Below, in pieces: positions 18,142-27,717 of a DNA stretch of 64,000 bases. The first letter of the stretch is position 1. Every line of letters begins with the position of its first letter. This stretch comes from Caballeronia sp. M1242 (lineage in GTDB: Bacteria > Pseudomonadota > Gammaproteobacteria > Burkholderiales > Burkholderiaceae): assembly GCF_017220215.1 (NCBI RefSeq), contig NZ_CP071129.1:2356001-2420000 (forward strand), written 5' to 3'. The position numbers and the translations under genes were made by a program. The notes under the pieces were generated by a model. The model saw only the letters and a program-made list of their open reading frames with translations. It searched no databases and had not been told where the DNA came from.

Positions 18142-18590
18142 AAATTCGCTGCGACTTCGGCTGACGTTCGCGGGATTAAGCAGCTAGTTGCCGGACGTTT
18201 GCTGTATCTTCTCTGTTTCGCTGCGATAATGTCGGGTCGCACGCGCGAACGAGCACGGTCTGTCGCGCTGTAAAACTAGACAAAATTCTCTAAACGGCGC
18301 TAAAGTGCGCCGAATTCCGCACAACCCGAAGCGACCATGACTATTCCGCCGGTGCAGCAAGGCCACGCAGCCGCCCGTTCCGCCGCCAGCGAAAGCGGCG
18401 CCGGCCGAGCCACCGCGCCCCAAATGACAGGTCGCTTCGCCGCCAGTTTCGCCGCGGGCGCGCCGTGCCGCACGCCCGCGCGCACCGGATGATGGCCGCG
18501 CCGGCACGCGGCTGACGCACAGAACACACCCACAAATCAAGTCAAGCACCGGGCAGTCCCGGTCTCCAAGTATTGAAAGGGGATTTTTCG
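18142..18590. other. 449-base gap ahead of accB, no aroQ
   Basis: No convincing gene is seen. The only plus-strand frame of note starts at ATG 18337 and ends at 18492 (51 codons, Ala/Arg-rich), without family resemblance. A hairpin CGGCGC/GCGCCG lies at about 18295-18312. The stretch probably contains the accBC promoter. In many Burkholderia a 3-dehydroquinate dehydratase gene (aroQ, about 150 codons) precedes accB; none is found here. Confidence 0.55.
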
Positions 18591-19064
18591 ATGGACCTTC
18601 GTAAACTGAAAACGCTGATCGACCTCGTCTCGGAATCCGGCATCTCGGAGCTGGAAGTGACGGAGGGCGAAGGCAAGGTTCGCATCGTCAAGAACGCGGC
18701 GCCCGTCTATATGCAGGCGCCGCAGCAATACGCGCCGCAAGTGCAGGCGCAAGCCGCACCGAGCGCATCCGCATCGGGCGATGCCGGCGCGAGCGCTGGC
18801 GCCGCCGCGAGCGCCGCCGCGCCGCAGGGCCACGTCGTGACCTCGCCGATGGTCGGCTCGTTCTACCGCGCGCCGTCGCCGGGCGCCGATCCTTTCGTGC
18901 AGGTCGGCGATACGGTCAAGGAAGGCCAGACGCTGTGCATCATCGAAGCCATGAAGCTTCTGAACGAAATCGAATCGGACAAGTCCGGCGTCGTGAAGGA
19001 AATTCTTGTCGAGAACGGTCAAGCGGTCGAGTACGGCCAGCCGCTCTTCGTGATCGGCGACTAA
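18591..19064 (+). CDS. accB: acetyl-CoA carboxylase biotin carboxyl carrier protein
   Basis: Carries the biotin of acetyl-CoA carboxylase in fatty-acid synthesis. It is 157 aa from the ATG at 18591, with a GAAAGGGG ribosome site upstream. The N-terminal domain ([20 protein letters not shown]) is followed by an Ala/Gln/Pro-rich flexible linker (about residues 40-80). The biotinyl domain carries the [11 protein letters not shown] motif, with the modified Lys near residue 123. It is followed by accC in the usual order. Confidence 0.97.
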   Translation: MDLRKLKTLIDLVSESGISELEVTEGEGKVRIVKNAAPVYMQAPQQYAPQVQAQAAPSASASGDAGASAGAAASAAAPQGHVVTSPMVGSFYRAPSPGADPFVQVGDTVKEGQTLCIIEAMKLLNEIESDKSGVVKEILVENGQAVEYGQPLFVIGD

Positions 19065-19215
19065 GCGCGTCGGGCCGTGCGCCGGACGCCTCGCTCCGGT
19101 CCGCCCGGCTTCACCGCGCCGGCGCGCGCCATCCGCAAGCATCCGGTTGCGCGCGCCGCCGATTCGAATCCCGAGGGCCGCTCGCGCGTGCCCGTTGATG
19201 AGCCGACCCACTGCC

Positions 19216-20583
19216 ATGTTTGAAAAAATTCTCATTGCGAACCGCGGCGAAATCGCGCTTCGCATCCAGCGCGCGTGCCGCGAACTGGGCGTCAAGACAG
19301 TCGTCGTCTATTCAGAAGCCGACAAGGAAGCGAAGTACGTGAAGCTCGCCGACGAAGCCGTCTGCATCGGACCGGCGCCGTCGAATCTGTCGTATCTGAA
19401 CATGCCCGCGCTCATCAGCGCGGCCGAAGTCACCGACGCCGAAGCCATCCATCCCGGCTACGGCTTTCTTTCCGAGAACGCGGATTTCGCCGAGCGCGTC
19501 GAGCAATCGGGCTTCACGTTCATCGGCCCGCGTCCGGAAACCATTCGCCTGATGGGCGACAAGGTCACCGCCAAGCAGACCATGATCAAGACCGGCGTGC
19601 CGTGCGTGCCGGGTTCGGAAGGCGCGTTGCCGGAAGATCCGAAAGAGATCGTGAAAATTGCGCGCGCGGTCGGCTATCCCGTCATCATCAAGGCGGCGGG
19701 CGGCGGCGGCGGTCGCGGCATGCGCGTGGTCCATACCGAAGCGGCGCTCGTCAACGCGGTGAACATGACGCGTGAAGAAGCGGGCCGCGCGTTCGGCAAT
19801 CCGCAGGTCTACATGGAGAAGTTCCTGGAGAACCCGCGGCATATCGAGATTCAGGTGCTGTCGGATTCGTTCCGCAACGCGCTGTGGCTCGGCGAGCGCG
19901 ACTGCTCCATGCAGCGCCGCCACCAGAAGGTGATCGAAGAAGCGCCGGCGCCGGGCATCGCGCGGCGTCTGATCGACCGCATCGGCGACCGCTGCGCCGA
20001 AGCGTGCAAGAAGATGGGCTATCTCGGCGCGGGCACGTTCGAATTCCTGTACGAGAACAACGAGTTCTACTTCATCGAAATGAACACGCGCGTGCAGGTC
20101 GAGCATCCGGTGACGGAGCTGATCACGGGCGTCGATATCGTGCAGGAACAGATTCGCATTGCCGCTGGCGAGAAGCTCACGCTGCGCCAGAAGGACATCC
20201 AGTTCCGCGGCCACGCGATCGAATGCCGCATCAACGCGGAAGATCCGTTCAAGTTCACGCCGTCGCCGGGACGCATCACGTCGTGGCACGCGCCGGGCGG
20301 CCCGGGCATTCGCGTCGATTCGCACGCGTACAACGGCTATTTCGTCCCGCCGAACTACGATTCGATGATCGGCAAGCTGATCGCGTACGGCGCGACGCGC
20401 GAGCAGGCGATCAACCGCATGCGCATCGCGCTGTCCGAAATGGTCGTGGAAGGCATCTCGACCAACATTCCGCTGCATCGCGAACTGATGATCGACGCCA
20501 AGTTCGTCGAAGGCGGCACGAGCATCCATTACCTCGAAAACAAGCTCGCCGCGCGTCAGGCGGCGGTAGCCGAAGAGTCCTGA
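19216..20583 (+). CDS. accC: acetyl-CoA carboxylase, biotin carboxylase subunit
   Basis: ATP-dependent carboxylation of biotin on AccB. It is 455 aa from the ATG at 19216 ([17 protein letters not shown]), the standard AccC N-terminus. The ATP-grasp glycine loop is [25 protein letters not shown] and [14 protein letters not shown] carry metal- and bicarbonate-binding residues. It is co-oriented with accB (151-base gap) and prmA (23-base gap). Confidence 0.97.
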   Translation: MFEKILIANRGEIALRIQRACRELGVKTVVVYSEADKEAKYVKLADEAVCIGPAPSNLSYLNMPALISAAEVTDAEAIHPGYGFLSENADFAERVEQSGFTFIGPRPETIRLMGDKVTAKQTMIKTGVPCVPGSEGALPEDPKEIVKIARAVGYPVIIKAAGGGGGRGMRVVHTEAALVNAVNMTREEAGRAFGNPQVYMEKFLENPRHIEIQVLSDSFRNALWLGERDCSMQRRHQKVIEEAPAPGIARRLIDRIGDRCAEACKKMGYLGAGTFEFLYENNEFYFIEMNTRVQVEHPVTELITGVDIVQEQIRIAAGEKLTLRQKDIQFRGHAIECRINAEDPFKFTPSPGRITSWHAPGGPGIRVDSHAYNGYFVPPNYDSMIGKLIAYGATREQAINRMRIALSEMVVEGISTNIPLHRELMIDAKFVEGGTSIHYLENKLAARQAAVAEES

Positions 20584-20606
20584 AGCGCCTTGGCAGAGAA
20601 ACGAGC

Positions 20607-21509
20607 ATGAGTTACCGGGAACTGATCGCCGAGCTGGACCGCGAGCACGCGGAGGCGCTGTCGGATGCGCTGCTGGACATGGGCGCGCTTTCGGTGTCCG
20701 TCGAGGACGCCGACGCCGACACGCCCGACGAGCAGCCGCTCTTCGGCGAGCCGGGGCTCACGCCCGAGCGCAGCGCGTGGAAGCGTTCGCGCGTGGTCGC
20801 GCTGCTCGCAGAAGACGCGGACCCGGCCGTACTGCTCGCCGCGGCGTCCAACGACATCGGCCTGGAAGCGACGCCCGCGTTCTCGCTGCGCGAAGTCGAG
20901 GAGCAGGACTGGGTGCGTCTGACGCAGGCGCAGTTTGATCCGATTGCCATCGGCGAGCGCATCTGGGTCGTGCCGTCATGGCACGACGCGCCCGATCCCG
21001 ACGCCCTCGTGCTCGAACTCGATCCGGGCCTCGCGTTCGGCACGGGCAGCCATCCGACCACGCGTTTGTGCATGGAGTGGCTGGAGCAATCGGTGAAACC
21101 GGGGCAGTCGTTGCTGGACTACGGCTGCGGCTCCGGCATCCTCGCCATTCTCGCGAAGAAGTGCGGCGCAAATCCGGTCTATGGCATCGACATCGACCCG
21201 CAAGCGGTCGAGTCCGCGCGCCAGAACAGCGAGCGCAATCACGCGGACGTCACCTACGGCCTGCCCGACGACTGCCCCGCCGGCGAGTTCGATATCGTGG
21301 TCGCCAATATCCTCTCGAATCCGCTCAAACTCATGGCCTCGATGCTCGCCGCGAAGGTGAAGCCGGGCGGGCGGATCGCGCTGTCGGGCATCCTCGCGCG
21401 CCAGGCCGACGAGGTCGCGGCGGTCTATGCGAAGTGGATCGACATCGGCGTCTGGCGCGAGCACGAAGGCTGGGTGTGCCTTGCCGGAACGCGGCGCGAA
21501 AGCCTTTAG
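20607..21509 (+). CDS. prmA: ribosomal protein L11 methyltransferase
   Basis: SAM-dependent methyltransferase that modifies ribosomal protein L11. It is 300 aa from the ATG at 20607 ([18 protein letters not shown]). The N-terminal substrate-recognition domain is followed by the Rossmann core. Motif I is [13 protein letters not shown], followed by [15 protein letters not shown]. The catalytic-region motif is [10 protein letters not shown]. The [18 protein letters not shown] stretch is characteristic of PrmA. It follows accC closely, the common arrangement in proteobacteria. Confidence 0.96.
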   Translation: MSYRELIAELDREHAEALSDALLDMGALSVSVEDADADTPDEQPLFGEPGLTPERSAWKRSRVVALLAEDADPAVLLAAASNDIGLEATPAFSLREVEEQDWVRLTQAQFDPIAIGERIWVVPSWHDAPDPDALVLELDPGLAFGTGSHPTTRLCMEWLEQSVKPGQSLLDYGCGSGILAILAKKCGANPVYGIDIDPQAVESARQNSERNHADVTYGLPDDCPAGEFDIVVANILSNPLKLMASMLAAKVKPGGRIALSGILARQADEVAAVYAKWIDIGVWREHEGWVCLAGTRRESL

Positions 21510-21570
21510 AATAGCGCCATCGTCACCGTTTCGGCCGTGAGGCCGCTGGCACTTTCCACTGGCACTTCCT

Positions 21571-22884
21571 ATGGCGCTGGCTACCCGCTGCCCACACTGC
21601 GAAACCGTTTTCAAGCTCGATCCGCATCTGCTCGCGCCGCATGACGGGCGGGTGCGTTGCGGCCATTGCCAGGAAGTTTTCGACGCCGCGCATCATCGGT
21701 TCGAGTTGCCGGACGAGTCGGCCGAAGCCGACGAAGCGCAGCACGCCGCGCTGATCGACGATGAAGTCGCGGTCGGGCCTTCGACGTTCTCGTCGTCGAA
21801 AAAGGAAGCCACGAGCGTGCCGCCCACGCTGGCAGTGCCGCGTCAGCTCGATCTCGGCAACAAGTCGGCCGCGAAGTCCTTCTCGCCGCCCCCGGCGAAA
21901 GAGGACAACGATCCGACCGTGCATGCAAAGGCACCCGCATTCGCCGGCGCGTCGATGCCGCCGCCCGAACGCAACGTGCCGCGCAAGGACGCCGCGAACG
22001 AACCCGACGCCGAGCCTGTCGTCGAACCGGTGCCGCTCGGCCGCGTGAAGCCGGTGGCCGTGTCCGGCACGCCGCTCAACGACGACGCATCCGCGCCGCC
22101 CACCAGAAGCGAAGCGCCGAGGCGCCCGGAACCCGCGCCGCCGCCCTCGCGCTTTGTCGATCCGCTCGACGACCGCGCGGAGCCTTTCATCGGTCCGGCA
22201 CAAAACCGGCCCGAACCGCCGCGCGCGCGCCCCGCCGCTACCCCGACCCCGCCCCCGACGCCGGCTTCCGCATGGGACGAGGACGAGCCCGGCTTCGGCG
22301 CGCGGCCGGCCGGTCTCGGCACCGCGCACCCGCCGAGCGCCAACGAAGCGTTTCCGGTCTCGCGGGAACCGCGCATCGAGACGACGCCACCGGCGAAGTC
22401 TGCGCGCAAGGGCTTGCGTGCGCTCGGTATCGTCATTGCAGTCTTGCTCGCGTTGCTGCTCCTGGTCCAGTTCGCCTGGTGGCAACGCGAAACGATCATG
22501 GTGAATGTCCCCGGCACGCATGCGTTTTACGTCAGTATCTGCGACCAGATCGGCTGCGCGATTTCGCCGCCGCGTTACATCTCCGGTTTGCAAATCGAGA
22601 GCTCCGGCTTGCGTCAGGTGGACGGCCCGCACAAGCTCGAACTGAAGCTCATGCTGCGCAACCGCTCGGATGTGGCGCTTGCCTATCCGGCGCTCGAACT
22701 CACGCTGCTCGACGACAAGAGCGACGTCGCCATTCGCCGCGTGCTGTGGCCGCAGGATTACGCGCGACCGGGTACGATATTCGCCATCGGCCTTCCGCCG
22801 CAAAGCGCGCAACCGGTCGTCGTCCGGCTGGATACGGGCGATGCCGTCGCCGCGAATTACCGGGTGCAGGTCTTCTATCCGTAA
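21571..22884 (+). CDS. DUF3426 / MJ0042-type zinc-ribbon membrane protein
   Basis: A 437-aa protein of unknown function. An N-terminal zinc ribbon has two Cys-x-x-Cys pairs, in ATRCPHCETVFKLD and RVRCGHCQEVFDA. It is followed by about 240 residues rich in Pro, Ala and charged residues. One transmembrane helix lies at about residues 285-305 (LGIVIAVLLALLLLVQFAWW). A C-terminal DUF3426 domain begins VNVPGTHAFYVSICDQIGC and probably lies in the periplasm. It lies 61 bases after prmA. The cytoplasmic zinc ribbon plus periplasmic domain suggests a sensing or assembly role, but no function is claimed. Confidence 0.85.
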   Translation: MALATRCPHCETVFKLDPHLLAPHDGRVRCGHCQEVFDAAHHRFELPDESAEADEAQHAALIDDEVAVGPSTFSSSKKEATSVPPTLAVPRQLDLGNKSAAKSFSPPPAKEDNDPTVHAKAPAFAGASMPPPERNVPRKDAANEPDAEPVVEPVPLGRVKPVAVSGTPLNDDASAPPTRSEAPRRPEPAPPPSRFVDPLDDRAEPFIGPAQNRPEPPRARPAATPTPPPTPASAWDEDEPGFGARPAGLGTAHPPSANEAFPVSREPRIETTPPAKSARKGLRALGIVIAVLLALLLLVQFAWWQRETIMVNVPGTHAFYVSICDQIGCAISPPRYISGLQIESSGLRQVDGPHKLELKLMLRNRSDVALAYPALELTLLDDKSDVAIRRVLWPQDYARPGTIFAIGLPPQSAQPVVVRLDTGDAVAANYRVQVFYP

Positions 22885-22986
22885 CCGGATAGTGGCGCGA
22901 GCGCCCGGCTTTTCAAGACGCGACCCGGCAGCACGAGCCGGTCGCACAGTTCCCGTCAGCATCTGACACATCCTCTGGAGCGCAAC

Positions 22987-23487
22987 ATGAGTCAAGTTAC
23001 CCTCGGCGGCAACCCGATCGAAGTCAGCGGCACGTTCCCGAGCGAAGGACAGCAAGCGCCCGCGTTCACGCTCGTCGGCGCGGATCTCGGCGATATCACG
23101 CTCGCGAGCTTCGCGGGCAAGCGCAAGGTGCTGAACATCGTGCCGAGCCTCGACACGCCCACGTGCGCCACGTCGACGCGCAAGTTCAACGAAGCGGCCG
23201 GCAAGCTGGACAACACCGTGGTGCTCGTCGTCTCCGGCGACCTGCCCTTCGCGGCCAAGCGTTTCTGCACGACGGAAGGTCTGGCTAACGTGGTGACGGC
23301 CTCGACGTTCCGCGGCCACGAGTTCGCGCAGTCGTACGGCGTGGACGTGACGAGCGGTCCGCTCAAAGGGCTGACCGCGCGCGCGGTCGTCGTGCTGGAC
23401 GAAAACGACAAGGTGGTACACGCCGAACTCGTGCCGGAAATCAAGAACGAGCCGAACTACGATTCGGCGCTCGCCGCACTGAAGTAA
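22987..23487 (+). CDS. tpx: thiol peroxidase (2-Cys peroxiredoxin)
   Basis: Reduces peroxides using thioredoxin. It is 166 aa, the usual Tpx length. The peroxidatic Cys is in [17 protein letters not shown] (near residue 60), and the resolving Cys is in [14 protein letters not shown] (near residue 94). The N-terminus ([18 protein letters not shown]) is typical. No signal peptide is evident. It appears to stand alone, about 100 bases after the DUF3426 gene. Confidence 0.96.
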   Translation: MSQVTLGGNPIEVSGTFPSEGQQAPAFTLVGADLGDITLASFAGKRKVLNIVPSLDTPTCATSTRKFNEAAGKLDNTVVLVVSGDLPFAAKRFCTTEGLANVVTASTFRGHEFAQSYGVDVTSGPLKGLTARAVVVLDENDKVVHAELVPEIKNEPNYDSALAALK

Positions 23488-23617
23488 AGTGCATCGACGG
23501 ACCGCTGCGGCGGTCCGCATACGGGACGCGGCGGTCTTTCGGTTCGGCCGATGCCAACGCCGCCGCGCGCCGTATGCGCTACTCTTTCCTCGCGCCTAAC
23601 TAATAAGGACGTTCGCC

Positions 23618-24556
23618 TTGGCTACGCTTATCTGCGGCTCGCTCGCCTACGACAACATCATGACCTTCCAGGGCCGCTTCGGCGACCACATCTTGCCGGA
23701 CCAGGTGCACATGCTGAACATCAGCTTCCTGGTGCCGACGATGCGGCGCAACTTCGGCGGCTGCGCGGGCAACATCGCGTATGCGCTGAAGCTGCTCGGC
23801 GGCGATGCGAAGATCATGGCGACGCTCGGCGAAGCGGACGCGCAGCTCTATATCGACCGGCTCGACGCGCTCGGATTGTCGAAGGAATACGTGCGCGTGC
23901 TGCCCGGCCAGCATTCGGCGCAATGCTTCATCACGACCGACCTCGCGAACAATCAGATCACCGCCTTCCACCCCGGCGCGATGATGGAATCGCACCTGAA
24001 CCGCGCCGACGAAGCGCAGGGCATTACGCTCGGCATCGTGGCGCCGGACGGCGCGGATGGCATGCGCGAACACGCCAAGCAGTTTGCGGTGGCGGGCGTG
24101 CCGTTCATCTTCGATCCGGGTCAGGGTTTGCCCATTCTTGAAGGTGTAGAGCTTTGTCGCATGATTGAACTTGCCACATACGTGACGGTCAACGATTACG
24201 AAGCCAAGTTGTTGAGCAACAAGACCGGCTGGTCGATCGAAGACATCAAGAGCCGGGTCGAGGCGCTGGTCGTCACGCGCGGCGAACACGGCGCGCAGAT
24301 CTATCATGAAGATGGCGTGATGGACGTGCCGGCCGTGAAGGCGCGGCAAGTGGTGGACCCAACCGGTTGCGGCGACGCATTTCGCGGCGGCCTGTTGTAC
24401 GGCATCGAGAACAAGCTTGGCTGGGAAAAGACGGGGCGTCTCGCGAGTCTGATGGGTGCGTTGAAGATCGAGCATCAGGGCCCGCAAACTTATGCGCCGA
24501 CGCGCGCCGAAATCGAAGAGCGTTTCAAGCAGGCATTCGGAAGCAGCCTGTCGTGA
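23618..24556 (+). CDS. PfkB-family carbohydrate/adenosine kinase
   Basis: A 312-aa ribokinase-fold sugar or nucleoside kinase. The translation start is TTG at 23618, with an AAGGAC ribosome site eight bases upstream. Substrate-side motif NFGGCAGNIAYALKLLGGDA is the first PfkB signature. VDPTGCGDAFRGGLLYGIE is the second, with the catalytic Asp. In Burkholderiales such genes are usually annotated as adenosine kinase, but the substrate cannot be read from sequence alone. It is followed 25 bases later by a lipoprotein gene. Confidence 0.88.
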   Translation: MATLICGSLAYDNIMTFQGRFGDHILPDQVHMLNISFLVPTMRRNFGGCAGNIAYALKLLGGDAKIMATLGEADAQLYIDRLDALGLSKEYVRVLPGQHSAQCFITTDLANNQITAFHPGAMMESHLNRADEAQGITLGIVAPDGADGMREHAKQFAVAGVPFIFDPGQGLPILEGVELCRMIELATYVTVNDYEAKLLSNKTGWSIEDIKSRVEALVVTRGEHGAQIYHEDGVMDVPAVKARQVVDPTGCGDAFRGGLLYGIENKLGWEKTGRLASLMGALKIEHQGPQTYAPTRAEIEERFKQAFGSSLS

Positions 24557-24581
24557 TCGAGTGGATGAAGGGAGTAAAGGA

Positions 24582-25061
24582 ATGAAAACGGTAAGTCGCA
24601 TCGTGCTGGCAGCATCGCTCATCGGCTCAGTCGCGCTGACGGGCTGCGCCTACAACAGCAGTTCGCCGGACGTCTACACGGCGTCGCAGGCGCAGCGCGA
24701 GGAAACGGTGCGCATGGCGACCGTCGAAAGCGTGCGCGGCGTGAAGATCAGCTCGAACAACGGCCAGCCGACCGGCCTCGGCGCCATCGGCGGCGGCGCG
24801 CTCGGCGGCGTCGCGGCGGGTAGCGCAATCGGCGGCGGCAACGGGTCGATCATCGCGGGCATCATCGGCGGTCTGGCCGGCGCAGTCGCGGGCAACGCGG
24901 TCGAGAACAGCGTCTCGACGAAGAACGGGCTGGAAATCACCGTGCGTCTGGACAACGGCGATCTGCGCGCCATCACCCAGACGTCGAATGGCGAAGTGTT
25001 TCAAGCGGGCGAGCGCGTACGGCTGCTCTCGAGCGGCGGCGTGACGCGCGTGACGCACTGA
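24582..25061 (+). CDS. glycine-zipper 2TM outer-membrane lipoprotein (SlyB-like)
   Basis: A 159-aa lipoprotein. It starts MKTVSRIVLAASLIGSVALTG, followed by the lipidated Cys in the lipobox ALTGC (near residue 24). A glycine zipper of alternating Gly and small residues (GGGALGGVAAGSAIGG and IIAGIIGGLAGAVAGNAV, about residues 65-108) is typical of SlyB/PcP-type envelope lipoproteins. The C-terminal part contains the VRLDNGDLRAITQ segment seen in the family. The start is the ATG at 24582, with GGAGTAAAGG upstream. A terminator lies at 25116-25148. Confidence 0.9.
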   Translation: MKTVSRIVLAASLIGSVALTGCAYNSSSPDVYTASQAQREETVRMATVESVRGVKISSNNGQPTGLGAIGGGALGGVAAGSAIGGGNGSIIAGIIGGLAGAVAGNAVENSVSTKNGLEITVRLDNGDLRAITQTSNGEVFQAGERVRLLSSGGVTRVTH

Positions 25062-25115
25062 GTTCGTCTGAGGTATTCGACCGGGGAATCGCAGCGAGCC
25101 TGCGGTTGCTCGAAG

Positions 25116-25148
25116 AAGCGCATGCATCGAAAGAAGCATGCGCTTTTG
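25116..25148 (+). terminator. rho-independent terminator after the lipoprotein gene
   Basis: A 10-bp stem (AAGCGCATGC at 25116-25125 with GCATGCGCTT at 25136-25145) and a ten-base loop, followed by TT. The T tract is short. Confidence 0.65.
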
Positions 25149-25240
25149 TCGTTCGTCACGGGCTGCGAGCACGGCGCTAACTTGCTTCGGGCGCCGAAGC
25201 GAACAACCCGCCGCCGGAGTTGACCGGCGACGGGTCGAGG

Positions 25241-25258
25241 CCGGGTAGGCCTACCCGG
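25241..25258. repeat. perfect 18-bp palindrome
   Basis: CCGGGTAGGCCTACCCGG reads the same on both strands with no spacer. It lies between the convergent lipoprotein and histone-like genes, 53 bases past the histone-like stop. It could be a terminator-like hairpin for the minus strand or a protein site; there is no T tract. Confidence 0.7.
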
Positions 25259-25311
25259 TCGTAAGGCACATCGACGTGTGCCGCAGTGCTTCGGACTGCC
25301 GTTGCCGCGAC

Positions 25312-26001
25312 TTACGGACGGCTGCCCGTCGGGAACGGCCATGCCGCCGCCGGGTTCAGCGCCGTCTTGACCGCAGTGGCCGGAGCCGCCGGAGCGGGCG
25401 TCGACACCGTGGTAGCCGTCGTTGCGGGAGCGGCAGCCGTCGTCTTCTTTGCAGCAGCAGCCTTCTTGGCCGGCGCCTTCTTCGCAGCAGGCTCGGCTTT
25501 CTTCGCTGCGGGAGCAGGCGCGGAAGCAGCAGGCGCAGCGGGAGCAGCGGCGGTTTTCGCCGACGCCTTCTTCGCAGGAGCCTTCTTCGCGGGCGCTTTC
25601 TTCGCAGCGGCCTTCTTCGCCGCCGCTTTCTTCGCGGGCGCCTTCTTGGCGGCGGCCTTCTTCGCAGGCGCCTTCTTCGCGGCGGCCTTCTTCGCAGGCG
25701 CCTTCTTGGCTGCGGCCTTCTTCGTGGCTACCTTCTTGGTGGCAACCTTCTTCGCTGCGGCTTTCTTCGCGGGCGCCTTCTTGGCCGCTACCTTCTTCGT
25801 TGCGACCTTCTTTGCTGCTGCCTTCTTGGCCGGCGCAGCCTTCTTCGCCGCGACCTTCTTCACGGCGACTTTCTTGGCTGCAACCTTCTTCGCGGCGACC
25901 TTCTTCGCTGCTACCTTCTTCGCCGGTGCGGCGGCTTTCTTGGCGGGGGCTTTCTTTGCTGCAGCTTTTTTCGCGGCGGGTTTCTTCTTGGCAACTGCCA
26001 T
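25312..26001 (-). CDS. histone H1-like lysine/alanine-rich DNA-binding protein
   Basis: A 229-aa extremely basic protein built almost wholly of Lys, Ala and Pro. Pentamer-like repeats such as [15 protein letters not shown] and ATKKV run from about residue 5 to 150. A Pro/Ala/Thr-rich tail ending in FPTGSRP follows. This is the composition of bacterial histone H1-like proteins (HctB/AlgP type) common in Burkholderia, which bind and compact DNA. No folded domain is visible. The ATG at 26001 has an AAGGAG ribosome site. The apparent tandem DNA repeats in this interval are the coding repeats. Confidence 0.88.
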   Translation of the reverse strand: MAVAKKKPAAKKAAAKKAPAKKAAAPAKKVAAKKVAAKKVAAKKVAVKKVAAKKAAPAKKAAAKKVATKKVAAKKAPAKKAAAKKVATKKVATKKAAAKKAPAKKAAAKKAPAKKAAAKKAPAKKAAAKKAAAKKAPAKKAPAKKASAKTAAAPAAPAASAPAPAAKKAEPAAKKAPAKKAAAAKKTTAAAPATTATTVSTPAPAAPATAVKTALNPAAAWPFPTGSRP

Positions 26002-26463
26002 GGTTTTTCTCCTTCAGGTTTTCAGATGAGAGTCAGTTCAAACAACACCCTTCGTCAAAACCCGCTTCTTGGCGTGGAGGCTCTCAGGGCACACGCTACG
26101 AAGCGGATTATTCATCGGCGTACGCTGATCCCACCTGCTTACGCTAATGAATACGGCAAGGCGCGCCGTGCCCCGAGGCACCGCGCGCCAAATTAAGTCA
26201 GCGCCCATACACGGCGCCGGCCATCGCTTGATCGAGCCAGCGAGCTTGTCGCCGGCATTTTCCGGGGGGAAGTTTGCCCATCCCATTGAAGGGAACGCAA
26301 AACGCCTGTCTTTCAATCGAACCACACGGTCCGTCAAGTCAGTAGGCGCACTTTGCATCAGGCGACCGTTCTCCTAAACCTTGTCGGCGGGGCGCGCGCA
26401 ATGACGCACGCTGCTGCCCCGCCGTCCCATCGATTTCGTCTGCAACACGTCCTGGGCTTGTTG
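26002..26463. other. 462-base intergenic region between histone-like gene and nrdB
   Basis: No gene is seen. It should contain the promoter of the histone-like gene on the minus strand. It includes the hairpin at 26160-26189 and a weaker GGCGGGGC/GCCCCGCC pair at 26386-26393 and 26416-26423, near the nrdB stop, that might act in nrdB termination. Confidence 0.5.
26160..26189. repeat. strong hairpin upstream of the histone-like gene
   Basis: A 13-bp stem with one mismatch (left arm 26160-26172, right arm 26177-26189) and a CCGA loop. It lies about 160-190 bases upstream of the histone-like start. No T tract follows on either strand. Confidence 0.65.
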
Positions 26464-27717
26464 TTATTCCCAGGTCAGCGCGCCGCCGGTTTGATACTCA
26501 ATCACGCGTGTCTCGAAGAAGTTGCGTTCCTTCTTCAAGTCGATCATTTCGCTCATCCACGGGAACGGGTTTTCCTCGTTCGGGTAGAGCGGGTCCAGGC
26601 CGATCTGCTGGCAACGCCGATTGCAGATGAACCGCAAGTAGCTCTTGAACATCGACGCGTTCAGGCCGAGAACCCCGCGCGGCATGGTGTCTTCAGCGTA
26701 GCGATATTCAAGATCGACAGCTTGCTTGAAGAGCTCGCGAATCTCCGCCTTGAATTCGGCGGTCCACAGTTGCGGCTCTTCGAGCTTGATCTGGTTGATG
26801 AGGTCGATGCCGAAGTTGCAGTGCATCGATTCATCGCGGAGGATGTACTGATACTGCTCCGCCGCGCCCGTCATTTTGTTCTGGCGACCCAGCGCCAGAA
26901 TCTGCGTGAAGCCCACATAGAAGAAGAGCCCTTCCATGATGCAGGCGAACACGATCAACGACTTGAGCAATTTCTGGTCCGCTTCCAGCGTGCCGGTGGT
27001 GAAGGCCGGGTCGGTCAACGTCTGGATGAACGGGATCAGGAACTCGTCCTTGTCACGGATCGACTTGACCTCGTGATACGCGTTGAAGATCTCGCTTTCG
27101 TCGAGGCCGAGCGATTCGACGATGTACTGATACGCATGCGTGTGGATCGCCTCTTCGAACGCCTGGCGCAGCAGGAACTGGCGGCACTCCGGAGCGGTGA
27201 TGTGGCGATACGTGCCGAGCACGATGTTGTTCGCGGCGAGCGAGTCGGCCGTGACGAAGAAGCCGAGGTTGCGCTTGACGATGCGGCGCTCGTCGTCGGA
27301 CAGACCGCTCGGGTCTTTCCACAGGGCGATGTCGCGCGACATGTTCACTTCCTGCGGCATCCAGTGATTCGCGCAACCGGCGAGGTACTTCTCCCACGCC
27401 CACTTGTACTTGAACGGCACGAGCTGGTTGACGTCGGTCTTGCCGTTGATGATGCGCTTGTCGGCGACGTTGACGCGCGCTTCGCTCTGCGCGGCGATGG
27501 CGCCAGCGGAAGGCGTGGCGGCTGCGGGAGGCACGAAGCCATCCGAGAAGATGTTCTGCGCCTGGGCAGTCTGATGGGCGGCTTGATGATCGAACGATTG
27601 GGCAGCATGCGCTGCGCTCTGCGTACCGAAAGCCGTGCCTTGAGCGTTGCGCAACGTGTTGTGTTGCGAACCGCTCGACGGAGTTACGGCAGTGGTCTCG
27701 TCATCCCAGTTGAGCAT
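26464..27717 (-). CDS. nrdB: class Ia ribonucleotide reductase beta subunit
   Basis: Supplies the tyrosyl radical and diiron centre for reduction of ribonucleotides. It is 417 aa. A poorly conserved N-terminal extension of about 75 residues (Ser/Ala/Gln-rich) precedes the ferritin-like core. Diiron ligands are seen in [17 protein letters not shown] (Glu, His) and in [16 protein letters not shown] (Glu, His). Metal ligands and the radical Tyr are expected between. The C-terminus ends [10 protein letters not shown], resembling the tail that docks on NrdA. Its partner nrdA lies 2.5 kb away on the same strand instead of adjacent. A NrdR-like control site lies far upstream at 28204-28269. Confidence 0.96.
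   Translation of the reverse strand: MLNWDDETTAVTPSSGSQHNTLRNAQGTAFGTQSAAHAAQSFDHQAAHQTAQAQNIFSDGFVPPAAATPSAGAIAAQSEARVNVADKRIINGKTDVNQLVPFKYKWAWEKYLAGCANHWMPQEVNMSRDIALWKDPSGLSDDERRIVKRNLGFFVTADSLAANNIVLGTYRHITAPECRQFLLRQAFEEAIHTHAYQYIVESLGLDESEIFNAYHEVKSIRDKDEFLIPFIQTLTDPAFTTGTLEADQKLLKSLIVFACIMEGLFFYVGFTQILALGRQNKMTGAAEQYQYILRDESMHCNFGIDLINQIKLEEPQLWTAEFKAEIRELFKQAVDLEYRYAEDTMPRGVLGLNASMFKSYLRFICNRRCQQIGLDPLYPNEENPFPWMSEMIDLKKERNFFETRVIEYQTGGALTWE

Noticed and set aside
18337-18492. 51-codon ATG frame in the gap before accB
   Set aside because: Ala/Arg-rich, no ribosome site of note, no relation to AroQ or other families.
25312-26029. Long plus-strand frames and apparent tandem repeats opposite the histone-like gene
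   Set aside because: They are the reverse reading of Lys/Ala codon repeats (hydrophobic AFFAAAFF runs). The minus-strand gene has a good ribosome site and a known composition.
26147-26377. 76-codon plus-strand frame between histone-like gene and nrdB
   Set aside because: Spans the hairpin, lacks a ribosome site and has no family resemblance.
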